Source of the DNA: Rhodovulum sp. MB263
GTDB taxonomy: Bacteria > Pseudomonadota > Alphaproteobacteria > Rhodobacterales > Rhodobacteraceae
Direction of reading: 5' to 3'
Length of the DNA: 64,000 nucleotides
NCBI RefSeq assembly: GCF_002073975.1
Contig: NZ_CP020384.1
Span: 3,753,501 to 3,817,500, forward strand
The notes under the pieces are model-generated. The model saw only the letters and a list, made by a program, of their open reading frames with translations. It searched no databases and was not told the origin of the DNA. Of the stretch, positions 52,686 to 61,879 are shown piece by piece. Within the stretch, counting starts at the first letter, position 1, and the number at the start of each line of letters is the position of its first letter. The translations under genes were made by a program, and so were the position numbers.

Positions 52686-53615
52686 CTAGAAGCCGACCCT
52701 TTCCGCGCCCTTGAGGGCAAGCATCTCCCGCGCCTCGTCGGGGGTGGCGGGGGCGAGCCCCAGACCCTCGATGATCTGGCAGGCCTTGGCGACCTGCTCG
52801 GCATTGCTTTGCGCGAACTGGCCGGGGCCGATCCAGAGCGAATCCTCAAGCCCGACGCGGATATTGCCCCCCATCGCGGCGGCCATCGCGGCAATCGGAA
52901 GCTGGTTCTTGCCGGCACCGAGCACGGACCAGATATACCGGTCGCCGAACAGCCGGTCGGCCGTGCGTTTCATGTGCATGACGTCATCGGGATGCGCGCC
53001 GATCCCGCCCATCAGGCCGAAAACCGTCTGGATGAACAGGGGCCCCTCGACCAGCCCTTCGTCGAGGAAGTGTTTTAGATTGTAGAGATGGGCCGTGTCA
53101 TAGCATTCGAATTCGAACTTGGTGCCGAGCGGTCCCAGCGTCGTCAGGATATATTCGATCTGTCCGAAGGCATTGTTGAAGATGATGTTCTTGTTGCCGA
53201 CATAATCGCGCTCCCATTGGTGCTTCAGCTCGGGAAAGCGCTTGAGCATCGGGAAGAGCCCGAAATTCATGCTGCCCATGTTCAGCGAGGCGATCTCGGG
53301 CCGGTGGGTCTCGGCCGGGCGCACACGTTCCTCGATGCTCATGGTCGGCGCGCCGCCGGTGGTGATGTTCACCACGCAATCCGACGCCTGCTTGATGACC
53401 CCGAGAAAGGGCGCGAAGGCCTCGGGCGACTGGTCGGGACGGCCGTCCCGGGGGTCGCGGGCATGCAGATGCACGACAGCCGCGCCCGCCTTGGCAGCGC
53501 CGATTGCGGCCTCCGCGATCTCGGCCGGCGTGACCGGCAGGAACTCTGACATCGACGGCGTGTGGATCGCGCCGGTGACGGCGCAGGTGATGATCACCTT
53601 GCGGGGTTTGGCCAT
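52686..53615 (-). CDS. Beta-keto acid cleavage enzyme (BKACE, DUF849)
   Basis: The 309-residue TIM-barrel protein has the BKACE signatures VIITCAVTGAIHTPSMSE, AAVVHLHARDPRDGRPDQSP (zinc histidines), NITTGGAPTMSIEERV, and GGNIRVGLEDSLWIGPGQFA. The family uses acetyl-CoA to cleave a beta-keto acid into acetoacetate and a CoA ester. The upstream gene encodes a 3-hydroxyacid dehydrogenase that could supply the keto acid. The ATG at 53615 follows CAGGAG. The substrate is unknown; 3-dehydrocarnitine and 3-keto-5-aminohexanoate are known family examples. Confidence 0.9.
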   Translation of the reverse strand: MAKPRKVIITCAVTGAIHTPSMSEFLPVTPAEIAEAAIGAAKAGAAVVHLHARDPRDGRPDQSPEAFAPFLGVIKQASDCVVNITTGGAPTMSIEERVRPAETHRPEIASLNMGSMNFGLFPMLKRFPELKHQWERDYVGNKNIIFNNAFGQIEYILTTLGPLGTKFEFECYDTAHLYNLKHFLDEGLVEGPLFIQTVFGLMGGIGAHPDDVMHMKRTADRLFGDRYIWSVLGAGKNQLPIAAMAAAMGGNIRVGLEDSLWIGPGQFAQSNAEQVAKACQIIEGLGLAPATPDEAREMLALKGAERVGF

Positions 53616-53616
53616 T

Positions 53617-54564
53617 CTAAGCTCCTGAGGGTTGGGTCGTTTCGGAGGCAAGGTGCCGCCGCAGGGCGGCAAGCCGCCTGTCGCGCCGGTCCTGCCGTCT
53701 GCGGATATCCTGCGGGTCGCGATCCTGCGCCCAGGACGCCGCGATCCGGCTGGCGGTCTCGACCGAGAACACCTCGCGTCCCAGCGGCTCGGCGACGATA
53801 TCGGCATAGAAATCGCCATAGCGGGCGACATAGTCGACAAGCCCGTCCGGTGCGTTCAGGTCGATGGTCTCGATCGGCCCCATCAGGGCCCAGCGCAGGC
53901 CGAGCCCATGCCGGATCGTGGCATCGAGCCCCTCGACGCCGACCACGCCTTCGCCCAGAAGCCGCAGCGCCTCGCCCAGAAGCGCGCCCTGCAGCCGGTT
54001 CAGCACGAAGCCGTCGCGTTCCCGTGTCATGCGCACCGGGACCTGGCCGATCCGGGCATAGAGCGCCTCGGCCCGGTCGAGCGCTTCCGTCGCAGTCCAG
54101 GGCGCGGGACAGAGCTCGACGACCGGGATCAGATGCGGCGGGTTCACCGGATGGGCGACCAGACAGCGGGCCCGGCCCGGCAGACCGGCCGTGAAGCGGG
54201 AGGGCACGATGGCCGAGGTCGAGGAGGCGATGACGGCCGCCTCCGGGCAGGCCGCGTCGAGCCGCGCGAAAAGCTCCTGCTTGACCTCGATCCGCTCGGG
54301 CCCGTTCTCCTGCACATGGACAGCCTCCGCCACGGCCTCCTCGAGGGTCGGGCAGATCCCGATCCGGGCAAGCGTTGCCGCCGGATCATCCAGCAGGCCC
54401 TCTGCCGACATCGTCTCGCAAAGCGTCTCCATATCGGCCCGAAAGCGGTCGAGAACCTTTGCATCCGGGTCCCAGACCCGCACATCGCACCCGCCGCGCG
54501 CGAACAGCGCGGCCCAGGACCGGCCGATCAGGCCCGCGCCGACGATGGCTACCGTTTCCGTCAT
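53617..54564 (-). CDS. 3-hydroxyacid dehydrogenase of the lambda-crystallin / L-gulonate dehydrogenase type
   Basis: The 315-residue NAD enzyme starts ETVAIVGAGLIGRSWAALFA (Rossmann). The HAD-type catalytic segment is in VAHPVNPPHLIPVVELCPAP, and the C-terminal domain carries DGFVLNRLQGALLGEALRLL and LGLRWALMGPIETIDLNAPD, typical of lambda-crystallin (CRYL1) and L-carnitine dehydrogenase. It ends one base before the BKACE start. Together they suggest oxidation of a beta-hydroxy acid followed by acetyl-CoA-dependent cleavage. The basic C-terminal tail (DIRRRQDRRDRRLAALRRHL) is as in the family. Confidence 0.88.
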   Translation of the reverse strand: MTETVAIVGAGLIGRSWAALFARGGCDVRVWDPDAKVLDRFRADMETLCETMSAEGLLDDPAATLARIGICPTLEEAVAEAVHVQENGPERIEVKQELFARLDAACPEAAVIASSTSAIVPSRFTAGLPGRARCLVAHPVNPPHLIPVVELCPAPWTATEALDRAEALYARIGQVPVRMTRERDGFVLNRLQGALLGEALRLLGEGVVGVEGLDATIRHGLGLRWALMGPIETIDLNAPDGLVDYVARYGDFYADIVAEPLGREVFSVETASRIAASWAQDRDPQDIRRRQDRRDRRLAALRRHLASETTQPSGA

Positions 54565-54577
54565 GGGATGTCCTTTC

Positions 54578-57088
54578 TCAGAGCCACAGCACCTTGCGGC
54601 GCAGGTCGATATCGGTCGCCAGCGCGGCAGAGGGGCCGTCATGGATGATGCTGCCCCGCTCAAGCGCCACCGTCCGGTCCGACAGGGTGAGCGCGAGGTC
54701 GAGATTGTGATCGACGATGACGATAGACACCTCCTGCCGCAGACGGTCGAAGGTTTCGAAAAGCTGTTCGACCACGGCGGGCGACAGCCCCTCGAACGGC
54801 TCGTCCAGCAGAAGAACGCGGGTATCGCCGGCAAGCGCGCGCGCCACGGCGGCCATCTGCTGCTCGCCCCCCGACAGATAGTCGGCGGGCGTGTCGATCC
54901 GCTCCTTCAGGCGCGGGAAATAGGAAAAGATGCGCTCGTCGCTCCAGTGAACGCCCCGGCCCTGCCGACGCTTGATCCGGCCAAGCTCTAGGTTCTCGCC
55001 GACCGACATCCCGGCGAACAGGCCGCGCCCCTGCGGCACGTAGGAAATGCCCGCCCGCGCCATCTCTGCCGAGGACAGGCCGGACACCACCGTGCCATCC
55101 AGCCGGATTTCGCCGCTGCCGACCGGCGCGATGCCGATCAGGGCCTTCAGCAGCGTCGACTTGCCCGCGCCGTTCCGGCCCAGAAGGGCAAGGATCTCGC
55201 CCTGCCGCAGATCGAAGCTGACATCATGCAGGATATGGCTCTTGCCATAGCTGACATTCACCCCGTCAAGCGACAGCAGAACGGTGTCCTGGGCCGCGCT
55301 GATCCGGGGCCTTGCTGCCACTGCCGAGGTGCCCGAGCCGATATAGACCTCCTGCACGCGCGGATCGGAGCGGGTCTCTTCGACCGTTCCGTCAAGCAGA
55401 ACATGGCCCTCGTTCATCACCGTCACGCGGTCGGCCAGTTCGAAGACGCGGTCGATGTCATGTTCGACCAGCAGGACAGGAATATCGGCCGACAGCGCCT
55501 TCAGCAGCCGCCCGATCCGTTCGCGTTCCGCCACCGACAGCCCCGCCAGCGGCTCGTCGGCCAGCAGGATGCGCGGATGGTTTCCAAGCGCCAGCCCCAG
55601 ATCCAGCAGGCGCTGCCCGCCATAGGACAGCGACGCAGCCTCGGCCGTTTCCATCCCCGCGAGCCCGGCATAGTCGAGGATCTGCGCGGTCTGGTCATTG
55701 ACCTCGTCCAGCCCGTCGGCGCGGATCAGCGGGTTCATCCGCCTGGGCGAGGCCGCCTGCACCGCGAGGCGCACGTTCTCGCGCACGCTGAGCGAGGGAA
55801 ACAGGTTGGTGATCTGGAAGCTCCGCCCGATCCCGGCCGCCGAGACCTCTTCGGGGGTGCGCCCCGACAAGGGCGCGCCGGCAAGGGTCAGGCTGCCCGA
55901 ACTGGGTTCGTAAAGCCCCGAAAGAAGGTTGAAGGCGGTGGTCTTGCCCGCGCCGTTGGGCCCGATCAGCGCATGAAGCGAACGGTCGCGAACCGAGATG
56001 CTGACCTCGTCCACCGCCTTGAAGCCGCCGAAATATTTCGAGATCCCGTCAGCCACCAAAAGCGGCCCGTCGACATGATCGGTGGGCTTCAGGAAGGCCG
56101 GAAGCGGATGGGTCTCGGCCTTGCGTCCCGCCATGGCCGCATGGGTTTCCGGCGGCGGGCGCAGATGGCGCCGGATCTGGCCGGGAATGCCGATCAGCCC
56201 GTTATGGGCGAAGAGGACGAAGCCCACGAAGACGAGGCCGAACCAGAACAGCCAGTTGTCGGTGTAGATCGAGAGATATTCGCGGAAGAGGATATAGAAC
56301 AGCGCGCCCAGCGCCGGGCCGAGAAAGCCGCGCATGCCGCCGATCACGACCATGGCCAGCAACTCGCCCGAGAAGACCACGGACATCGGTTCGGCCGAGG
56401 TCATGCGGTTCTTGTACAGCAGAAGCACGCCCGCCAGCGCAGTGATCGAGGCCGAGAGCATGAAGGCCGCCAGCTTGTAACGGTCGACCCTGTAGCCGAG
56501 AAAGCGCGTGCGCTGCTCGTTCTCGCGGATCGCCCTGAGCACGGTTCCGAGGGGCGAGTTGTTGACCCGCCAGAGCAGAACCAGCACGGCGAAGGCGATG
56601 GCCGCGACCAGCCAGTAATAGGGCTCTGACATCTCGAAATCGAGGCCCGCGAAAGACGGCCGGCCGATCCCGCCCAGCCCGTTCTCGCCCCCCGTCACCT
56701 CTGTCCAGCGAAAGGCTATGGAGAAGCCCAGCGCGGAGAGCGCCAGCGTCATCAGCGAGAAATAGACCCCCGAGCGGCGCAGCATGACAGAGCCGAACCC
56801 CGCCGCGATCAGTGCCGTGGCGCCGACCGCGACCAGCAGGGGCAGCCAGAAGGCGCCTCCCATCGCAAGCGAGGTCAGTCCGGCGACATAGGCCCCCAGC
56901 CCGAACCAGGCGCCATGCCCGAAGCTGAAGAGACCGGTCCGCCCGGCAAGGACGTTGAGCCCCATGCAGGCCAGGCCGTAGACCACGACCTCGGTGGCCG
57001 ATGTGAATGTCAGGCCCGCGGCCTGGATGGCGAAGGGCAGCACGATCAACGCGGCGCCCGCGATCAGAAGCGGATGGATGCGGGTCAT
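54578..57088 (-). CDS. Triple fusion: branched-chain amino acid-type ABC permease LivM with ATPases LivG and LivF
   Basis: One uninterrupted 836-residue frame holds three normally separate proteins. Residues about 1-310 are a LivM permease (GLACMGLNVLAGRTGLFSFG HGAW, ENEQRTRFLGYRVDRYKLAAF). About 340-585 is LivG: Walker A IGPNGAGKTTAFNLL, Q-loop FQITNLFPSLSVREN, signature LSYGGQRLLDLGLAL, Walker B ILLADEPLAGL. About 600-836 is LivF: Walker A LGRNGAGKSTLLKAL, signature LSGGEQQMAAVARAL, Walker B VLLLDEPFEGL. All catalytic motifs are intact, so this is a functional fusion and not a decay product. It couples with LivH (57095) and LivK, and the substrate is unlikely to be a branched-chain amino acid given the neighbouring BKACE genes. 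Confidence 0.92.
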   Translation of the reverse strand: MTRIHPLLIAGAALIVLPFAIQAAGLTFTSATEVVVYGLACMGLNVLAGRTGLFSFGHGAWFGLGAYVAGLTSLAMGGAFWLPLLVAVGATALIAAGFGSVMLRRSGVYFSLMTLALSALGFSIAFRWTEVTGGENGLGGIGRPSFAGLDFEMSEPYYWLVAAIAFAVLVLLWRVNNSPLGTVLRAIRENEQRTRFLGYRVDRYKLAAFMLSASITALAGVLLLYKNRMTSAEPMSVVFSGELLAMVVIGGMRGFLGPALGALFYILFREYLSIYTDNWLFWFGLVFVGFVLFAHNGLIGIPGQIRRHLRPPPETHAAMAGRKAETHPLPAFLKPTDHVDGPLLVADGISKYFGGFKAVDEVSISVRDRSLHALIGPNGAGKTTAFNLLSGLYEPSSGSLTLAGAPLSGRTPEEVSAAGIGRSFQITNLFPSLSVRENVRLAVQAASPRRMNPLIRADGLDEVNDQTAQILDYAGLAGMETAEAASLSYGGQRLLDLGLALGNHPRILLADEPLAGLSVAERERIGRLLKALSADIPVLLVEHDIDRVFELADRVTVMNEGHVLLDGTVEETRSDPRVQEVYIGSGTSAVAARPRISAAQDTVLLSLDGVNVSYGKSHILHDVSFDLRQGEILALLGRNGAGKSTLLKALIGIAPVGSGEIRLDGTVVSGLSSAEMARAGISYVPQGRGLFAGMSVGENLELGRIKRRQGRGVHWSDERIFSYFPRLKERIDTPADYLSGGEQQMAAVARALAGDTRVLLLDEPFEGLSPAVVEQLFETFDRLRQEVSIVIVDHNLDLALTLSDRTVALERGSIIHDGPSAALATDIDLRRKVLWL

Positions 57089-57094
57089 GGGGAC

Positions 57095-57970
57095 CTACTC
57101 GAAACGGAGGATGCGTTCGCCCAGCAGGCCGCGCGGGCGCAGCATCAGGACGATGAACATCAACAGGTAGATGGCGGCGGTGGACCAGGCCGAGAGGCCG
57201 ACGGCGACCAGCAGCCCCTTGGTCAGCCCGACCAGTATCGCGGCGATGATGACCCCCCAGAAGGATCCGAGCCCGCCGATCACGACGACGACGAAGGCCA
57301 GCGTGATGATCTCGGCCCCCATCGCCGGATGGATCGTGTAGATCGGCGCCAAAAGGACGCCGGCCAGCCCCGCAAGGCCGATGCCGATGCCCGCCACGAC
57401 CGACAGGTAGGGACGCAGCGAGATGCCGAGCGCGCCGACGATCTCGGGGTTCTGCACGCCCGCGCGCACGATCCGGCCGAAGGCGGTCCGGTTCAGCAGC
57501 ACCCAGAGCCCGGCAACCGCGACCACCGCGACGACGATCAGGAAGATCCTGTAGCGCGAATAGACGAAGTCTCCCAGAAAGACCTGCCCGCGCAGGATCT
57601 CGGGCATGTTGAAGCTTTGCGGCGAGGCACCGAAGATCCAGCGCAGCCCCTGCTCGATCAGCATGGCAAGGCCGAATGTCAGCAGCAGCGAATAAAGCGG
57701 ATCGGCCCGGTAGAACCTGGTGAACAGCGTCCGCTCGGTCGCCATGCCAAGCCCCGCCACCAGAAGCGGAACCAGCACCAGCGCTCCGAAGAACCCGGCA
57801 AAGGGCGCGATCGTGATCGCCAGATAGGCGCCGATCGCGAAGAAGGCCCCATGCGCGAGGTTGATGATCCCCCCAAGCGAAAAGATCAGCGACAGTCCCA
57901 GCGCGATCAGCAGGTAATAGGTCCCGTCCAGCAGCCCGTTCAGCACCTGAGCAACGAATAGCCCCAACAT
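57095..57970 (-). CDS. Branched-chain amino acid-type ABC transporter permease (LivH family)
   Basis: The 291-residue permease has about eight membrane helices and family motifs NLAHGAFFAIGAYLAITI and GLGSFWGVIIAAILVGLT with FGRIVRAGVQNPEIVGALGI. It ends 6 bp before the LivMGF fusion starts, so they are co-translated. The ATG at 57970 is the natural start. Confidence 0.93.
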   Translation of the reverse strand: MLGLFVAQVLNGLLDGTYYLLIALGLSLIFSLGGIINLAHGAFFAIGAYLAITIAPFAGFFGALVLVPLLVAGLGMATERTLFTRFYRADPLYSLLLTFGLAMLIEQGLRWIFGASPQSFNMPEILRGQVFLGDFVYSRYRIFLIVVAVVAVAGLWVLLNRTAFGRIVRAGVQNPEIVGALGISLRPYLSVVAGIGIGLAGLAGVLLAPIYTIHPAMGAEIITLAFVVVVIGGLGSFWGVIIAAILVGLTKGLLVAVGLSAWSTAAIYLLMFIVLMLRPRGLLGERILRFE

Positions 57971-58045
57971 GGCGGTGCGATACCTCCCCGTGTCCTGTTT
58001 TCGAAAAATCGGGCGGGCGGCCGGTGCCCCCCGCCCCGGGCAGCC

Positions 58046-59290
58046 TCAGAACGTGCAGGTGCCGCCGGTCACGCTATGGGCCAGCGTCTCGAGCGGCCGG
58101 TCGGGTCCGGGCAGGGGATCCGAGGTGGTGAAGATGTCCCACTCGTTCTGCACCTCGTCCGCAGGCAGGGCGGTGATGGCATAGACCTCCTGGATCAGCT
58201 GGTGATCCGAGGGGCGGAAATAGCCCTTGCGGGTCTTCATCAGGTCGAATTGCGCATCCGGGCTTTCCAGATAGTCGACCAGCGCATTGCCGCCGGCATC
58301 GCCTGCCTCGGCAACGGCCCTGGCCATGATCAGCCCGGCATTATAGTCGCCCCAGGCCTGGTTTTCCGGAGGCTTGCCATAGGCCTCGACAAAGGCCCTG
58401 ACGAAGGCCTGACTGGCATCGTTCTCGACGCGGTGGTTCCAGACATTGGGCCAGGTGCCGCGGAAGTTCTGCGCCCCCGCCGCCCAGGCCGACACCGTGT
58501 CGAAGCCGAAGCCGCCCAGCGTGAAGTCGAGCCCGAACTCGCCATATTGCTTGAAGAAATTCGTGATCTGCGTGCCCGCGAGGTTGAGCGCGACGACATC
58601 CGGCTCTGCCTGACGGATCTTCAGCAGATAGGACGAGAAATCGGTGGCATCGGTCGGCACCAGCTCGTCGCCGACCAGATTGCCGCCATTCGCCTCCAGG
58701 AAGGCCTTTGCCGCGGCCAGAAGATCGTGGCCGAAGGCATAGTCCGCGCTCATCGTGTACCAGTTCTTGCCGTCAACGAGCCCCTTCTTGTCGAAGAACT
58801 CGCCCTCGGCATTCACATACATCGAGTTCTGCGTCTCGACATGGAACATGTAGCGGTTGCAGTCCTTGCCGCGCAGGCTGTCGGAATTGCCGCCGGTATT
58901 TACGAAGCACTTCTTGTAGCGCGCGGCGACCTGGCTGATCGTCAGGCAGGAGGCCGACGAGATCTCGCCGATGATCATGTCGACCCGGTCGCGCTCGAAC
59001 ATGCGCTCGGCCTTGGTCGATGCGGTCTGCGGGTTGACGCTGTCCTCCATGACCAGCTCGACCTGCCGCCCGCCGGCCCCGCCCGTGTCGTTGATATGCT
59101 GGACCGCCAGCTTGATCCCCATCTGCGCATATTCGCCGAGAGGGCCGAGAAAGCCCGTGGTCGGCGTCAGATGACCGATCCTGAGCGGCGCGGACTGGGC
59201 GCGCAGGTAGGTCGGGGCCGCCACGCCCAGCGCCAGGCCGGCCGCACCTGTCCGCAGGAAGCCCCTGCGGGTCGAGTTCGTCGTCGTCAT
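58046..59290 (-). CDS. ABC transporter substrate-binding protein (LivK family), Tat-exported
   Basis: The 414-residue protein has a twin-arginine signal (NSTRRGFLRTGAAGLALGVA). The mature protein resembles AmiC/UrtA-like periplasmic binding proteins: LRIGHLTPTTGFLGPLGEYA, LAVQHINDTGGAGGRQVELV and DRVDMIIGEISSASCLTISQ. Tat export suggests that it folds in the cytoplasm. It is the first gene of the minus-strand operon and faces the gntR gene across a promoter region of 171 bp. Substrate unknown. Confidence 0.92.
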   Translation of the reverse strand: MTTTNSTRRGFLRTGAAGLALGVAAPTYLRAQSAPLRIGHLTPTTGFLGPLGEYAQMGIKLAVQHINDTGGAGGRQVELVMEDSVNPQTASTKAERMFERDRVDMIIGEISSASCLTISQVAARYKKCFVNTGGNSDSLRGKDCNRYMFHVETQNSMYVNAEGEFFDKKGLVDGKNWYTMSADYAFGHDLLAAAKAFLEANGGNLVGDELVPTDATDFSSYLLKIRQAEPDVVALNLAGTQITNFFKQYGEFGLDFTLGGFGFDTVSAWAAGAQNFRGTWPNVWNHRVENDASQAFVRAFVEAYGKPPENQAWGDYNAGLIMARAVAEAGDAGGNALVDYLESPDAQFDLMKTRKGYFRPSDHQLIQEVYAITALPADEVQNEWDIFTTSDPLPGPDRPLETLAHSVTGGTCTF

Positions 59291-59400
59291 GGTTTCCCTC
59301 CCTGGAACCGTTCTTCAGACCACAACGGATCGGGGAACCGGTTCGATGACCGATATTCCGCCTCCTCCTCAGATCGAAGTTGCACTTCGTCCCGATTCGT

Positions 59401-59417
59401 TGTGATCTGAGATCACA
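59401..59417. promoter_or_regulatory. Operator-like palindrome upstream of gntR
   Basis: TGTGATCTGAGATCACA has perfect 7-bp arms (TGTGATC/GATCACA) around TGA. It lies 45 bp upstream of the regulator start and 111 bp upstream of the livK start, in the divergent promoter region. Its shape is normal for a dimeric FadR-type GntR protein. It also resembles a CRP site, but the spacer is 7 instead of 6. Confidence 0.7.
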
Positions 59418-59461
59418 GTTGCAGAGCAAACATCGAACCGTCAACCGGAGTGTTCGAATTT

Positions 59462-60202
59462 ATGACCCAGCCGCTTGACCAAATTCGACCGGTGCGTCGG
59501 AAGACGCTTTCGGAGCAGGCCTTCGATACCCTGAGCGAGATGCTGTTATCCGGGGCGCTGCGGCCGCGCGACCGCTTGTCGATGCGCGATCTTGCCGACC
59601 GGCTCGAGGTCTCGATGATGCCGGTTCGCGAGGCGGTGAGTCGCCTGGCCGCCAGCGGAGCCCTCGAGGTCAGCCCCAAGCGGGCGGTCATGGTGCCCCT
59701 GATGACGGCGGCAGAATTCGCGGATCTGACCCAGGTCCGGATGCTGAACGAGGGCCAGGCGGCCCGGCTCGCCGCCGAGCGAAGCTCGAAGACCGAGATC
59801 GCGGGCATCATCGCCCTGGCCGAGCGGTTCGAGGAAGTGCTGGACCGCGCCTATGGAAGCGCGGCCGCCGTGGCGGCGAACAAGGATCTGCATTTCGCGG
59901 TCTATCGCGCGGCAGGCTCGGACAACCTGATGCAGCTGATCACCATGCTCTGGCTCAAGGCCGGGCCGATCATCAATTTCGACATCGGCGTCGAGGCAGG
60001 TCTTCCCCCCGAACAGCAAAGCGCGCATTCCCGCGGCCACCATTCCCGCAGGCATCATCGGATGCTGTGCGAGGCGCTTCTGGCACGCGACGGAGACACC
60101 GCGGCACAGGCGATCTCGGAGGATATCCGCTTCGCCTCGGAATTCATCCGTGCCCATGCGGGGATGGATCAGCAGGACAACAGAAGGAGGATCATATCAT
60201 GA
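59462..60202 (+). CDS. GntR-family transcriptional regulator (FadR/FCD subfamily)
   Basis: The 246-residue regulator has a winged helix (LSEMLLSGALRPRDRLSMRD, EVSMMPVREAVSRLAASGAL) and an FCD effector domain (VRMLNEGQAARLAAE, NKDLHFAVYRAAGSDNLMQL, with histidines in HSRGHHSRRHHRML). The ATG at 59462 is favoured by the GGAG at 59447-59450; an in-frame GTG at 59450 is possible. Its stop overlaps the SDR start (ATGA). It probably controls the SDR and the divergent livK operon. Confidence 0.88.
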   Translation: MTQPLDQIRPVRRKTLSEQAFDTLSEMLLSGALRPRDRLSMRDLADRLEVSMMPVREAVSRLAASGALEVSPKRAVMVPLMTAAEFADLTQVRMLNEGQAARLAAERSSKTEIAGIIALAERFEEVLDRAYGSAAAVAANKDLHFAVYRAAGSDNLMQLITMLWLKAGPIINFDIGVEAGLPPEQQSAHSRGHHSRRHHRMLCEALLARDGDTAAQAISEDIRFASEFIRAHAGMDQQDNRRRIIS

Positions 60203-60966
60203 AGCTGGATCTCGAAGGAACGCGGGTTCTTGTGACCGCGGGGGCGCAGGGCATCGGCCGCGCCATCGTCGAGGCCTATCTGGCCGAGGGCGCCCGCGTG
60301 GCAACCTGCGACATCGACGCATCTGCGCTCGAGACGCTTCCTGCAGGGGTCTTTCGCCAGAGAACGGATATGGGCGATGCCGGTCAGATCGCGGATTTCA
60401 TGACCGCCGCCCTCGAGCATCTGGGCGGGCTCGACGTGCTCGTGAACAATGCGGGGATCGCAGGCCCCACCGGGCCGGTCGAAGACATCGACCCTGCCGA
60501 CTGGGAGACATGCCTGTCCGTCTGCCTGACATCTCAATTCCATTGCGTGCGTCACGCCGTTCCGGCGCTTCGCCAAAGCGCCAATGCATCGATCATCAAC
60601 CTGTCCTCGCTCGCCGGCAGGTTGGGATTTGCCCTCCGGACGCCCTATTCGGCGGCAAAATGGGGGGTGATCGGCTTCACCAAATCCCTTTCGATCGAAC
60701 TGGGGCGTGACGGCATCCGTTGCAACGCAATCCTTCCCGGCATCGTCGCCGGAGATCGCCAGCGCAGGGTTCTGGAGGCCAGAGCCCAGCGGCGCGGCCT
60801 CTCCTTTGCCGAGGCCGAGGAAGAGGCCTTCTCACGCACCTCGCTCAAGGACTATGTCCAGCCCGAGCAGATCGCCGACCAGATCCTGTTCCTGACCAGC
60901 GCGCGGGGACGCACGATTTCCGGACAAGCGATCTCGGTCTGCGGCGATTGCCAGATGCTGGCCTGA
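60199..60966 (+). CDS. Short-chain dehydrogenase/reductase (SDR)
   Basis: The 255-residue NAD(P) oxidoreductase has the classical SDR layout: TAGAQGIGRAIVEAY (cofactor), LVNNAGIAGPTGPVED, the catalytic Ser in IINLSSLAGRLG, and YSAAKWGVIGF (Tyr-xxx-Lys). It forms a two-gene unit with the GntR regulator; the ATG at 60199 is inside the regulator's stop (ATGA). It is likely to oxidise an alcohol group of the acid taken up by the adjacent Liv transporter. The end TISGQAISVCGDCQMLA is typical of SDRs. Confidence 0.9.
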   Translation: MKLDLEGTRVLVTAGAQGIGRAIVEAYLAEGARVATCDIDASALETLPAGVFRQRTDMGDAGQIADFMTAALEHLGGLDVLVNNAGIAGPTGPVEDIDPADWETCLSVCLTSQFHCVRHAVPALRQSANASIINLSSLAGRLGFALRTPYSAAKWGVIGFTKSLSIELGRDGIRCNAILPGIVAGDRQRRVLEARAQRRGLSFAEAEEEAFSRTSLKDYVQPEQIADQILFLTSARGRTISGQAISVCGDCQMLA

Positions 60967-61042
60967 CCAGCCTTCGGGCTGAAACAGAGGGGCCCTGACC
61001 TGCCCCCTTTGAGTCCTTCATTCATAACGAGAGTCTGCGGGT

Positions 61043-61594
<552 letters not shown>

Positions 61595-61690
61595 CCAATA
61601 CTGTGCTTTTGAGTGCACAGGGGTTTCGTCCCATTGGTTTATCGGTATTGGGACGAGATATCGTATTGAGAGTTACATGGCTCTTTCTAG

Positions 61691-61806
61691 GTTTGGCGGC
61701 GACCTACTCTCCCACGTCTTGAGACGCAGTACCATCGGCGCGACGGCACTTAACGGCCGGGTTCGGAATGGAGCCGGGTGTTTTGCTCGTGCTATGACCA
61801 CCAAAC
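61691..61806 (-). rRNA. 5S ribosomal RNA
   Basis: About 116 nt with terminal complementary ends (GTTTGG / CCAAAC) and the conserved 5S core: TGGTGGTCATAGCACGAGCA at the 5' end, CCATTCCGAACCCGGCCGTT in loop B-C, and GGAGAGTAGGTCGCCGCCA near the 3' end on the minus strand. It follows 23S rRNA and precedes tRNA-fMet. Confidence 0.95.
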
Positions 61807-61879
61807 CGAGGAAGAGCCATATTCCAAGTCGCGTACACTGGGGATGTGTTGCTTTTGAGCAGTATAGCTTGGCTATTAC

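Noticed and set aside
59401..59417. CRP binding site
   Set aside because: The arms match TGTGA/TCACA, but the spacer is 7 bp instead of 6, and a FadR-type regulator gene starts right beside it.
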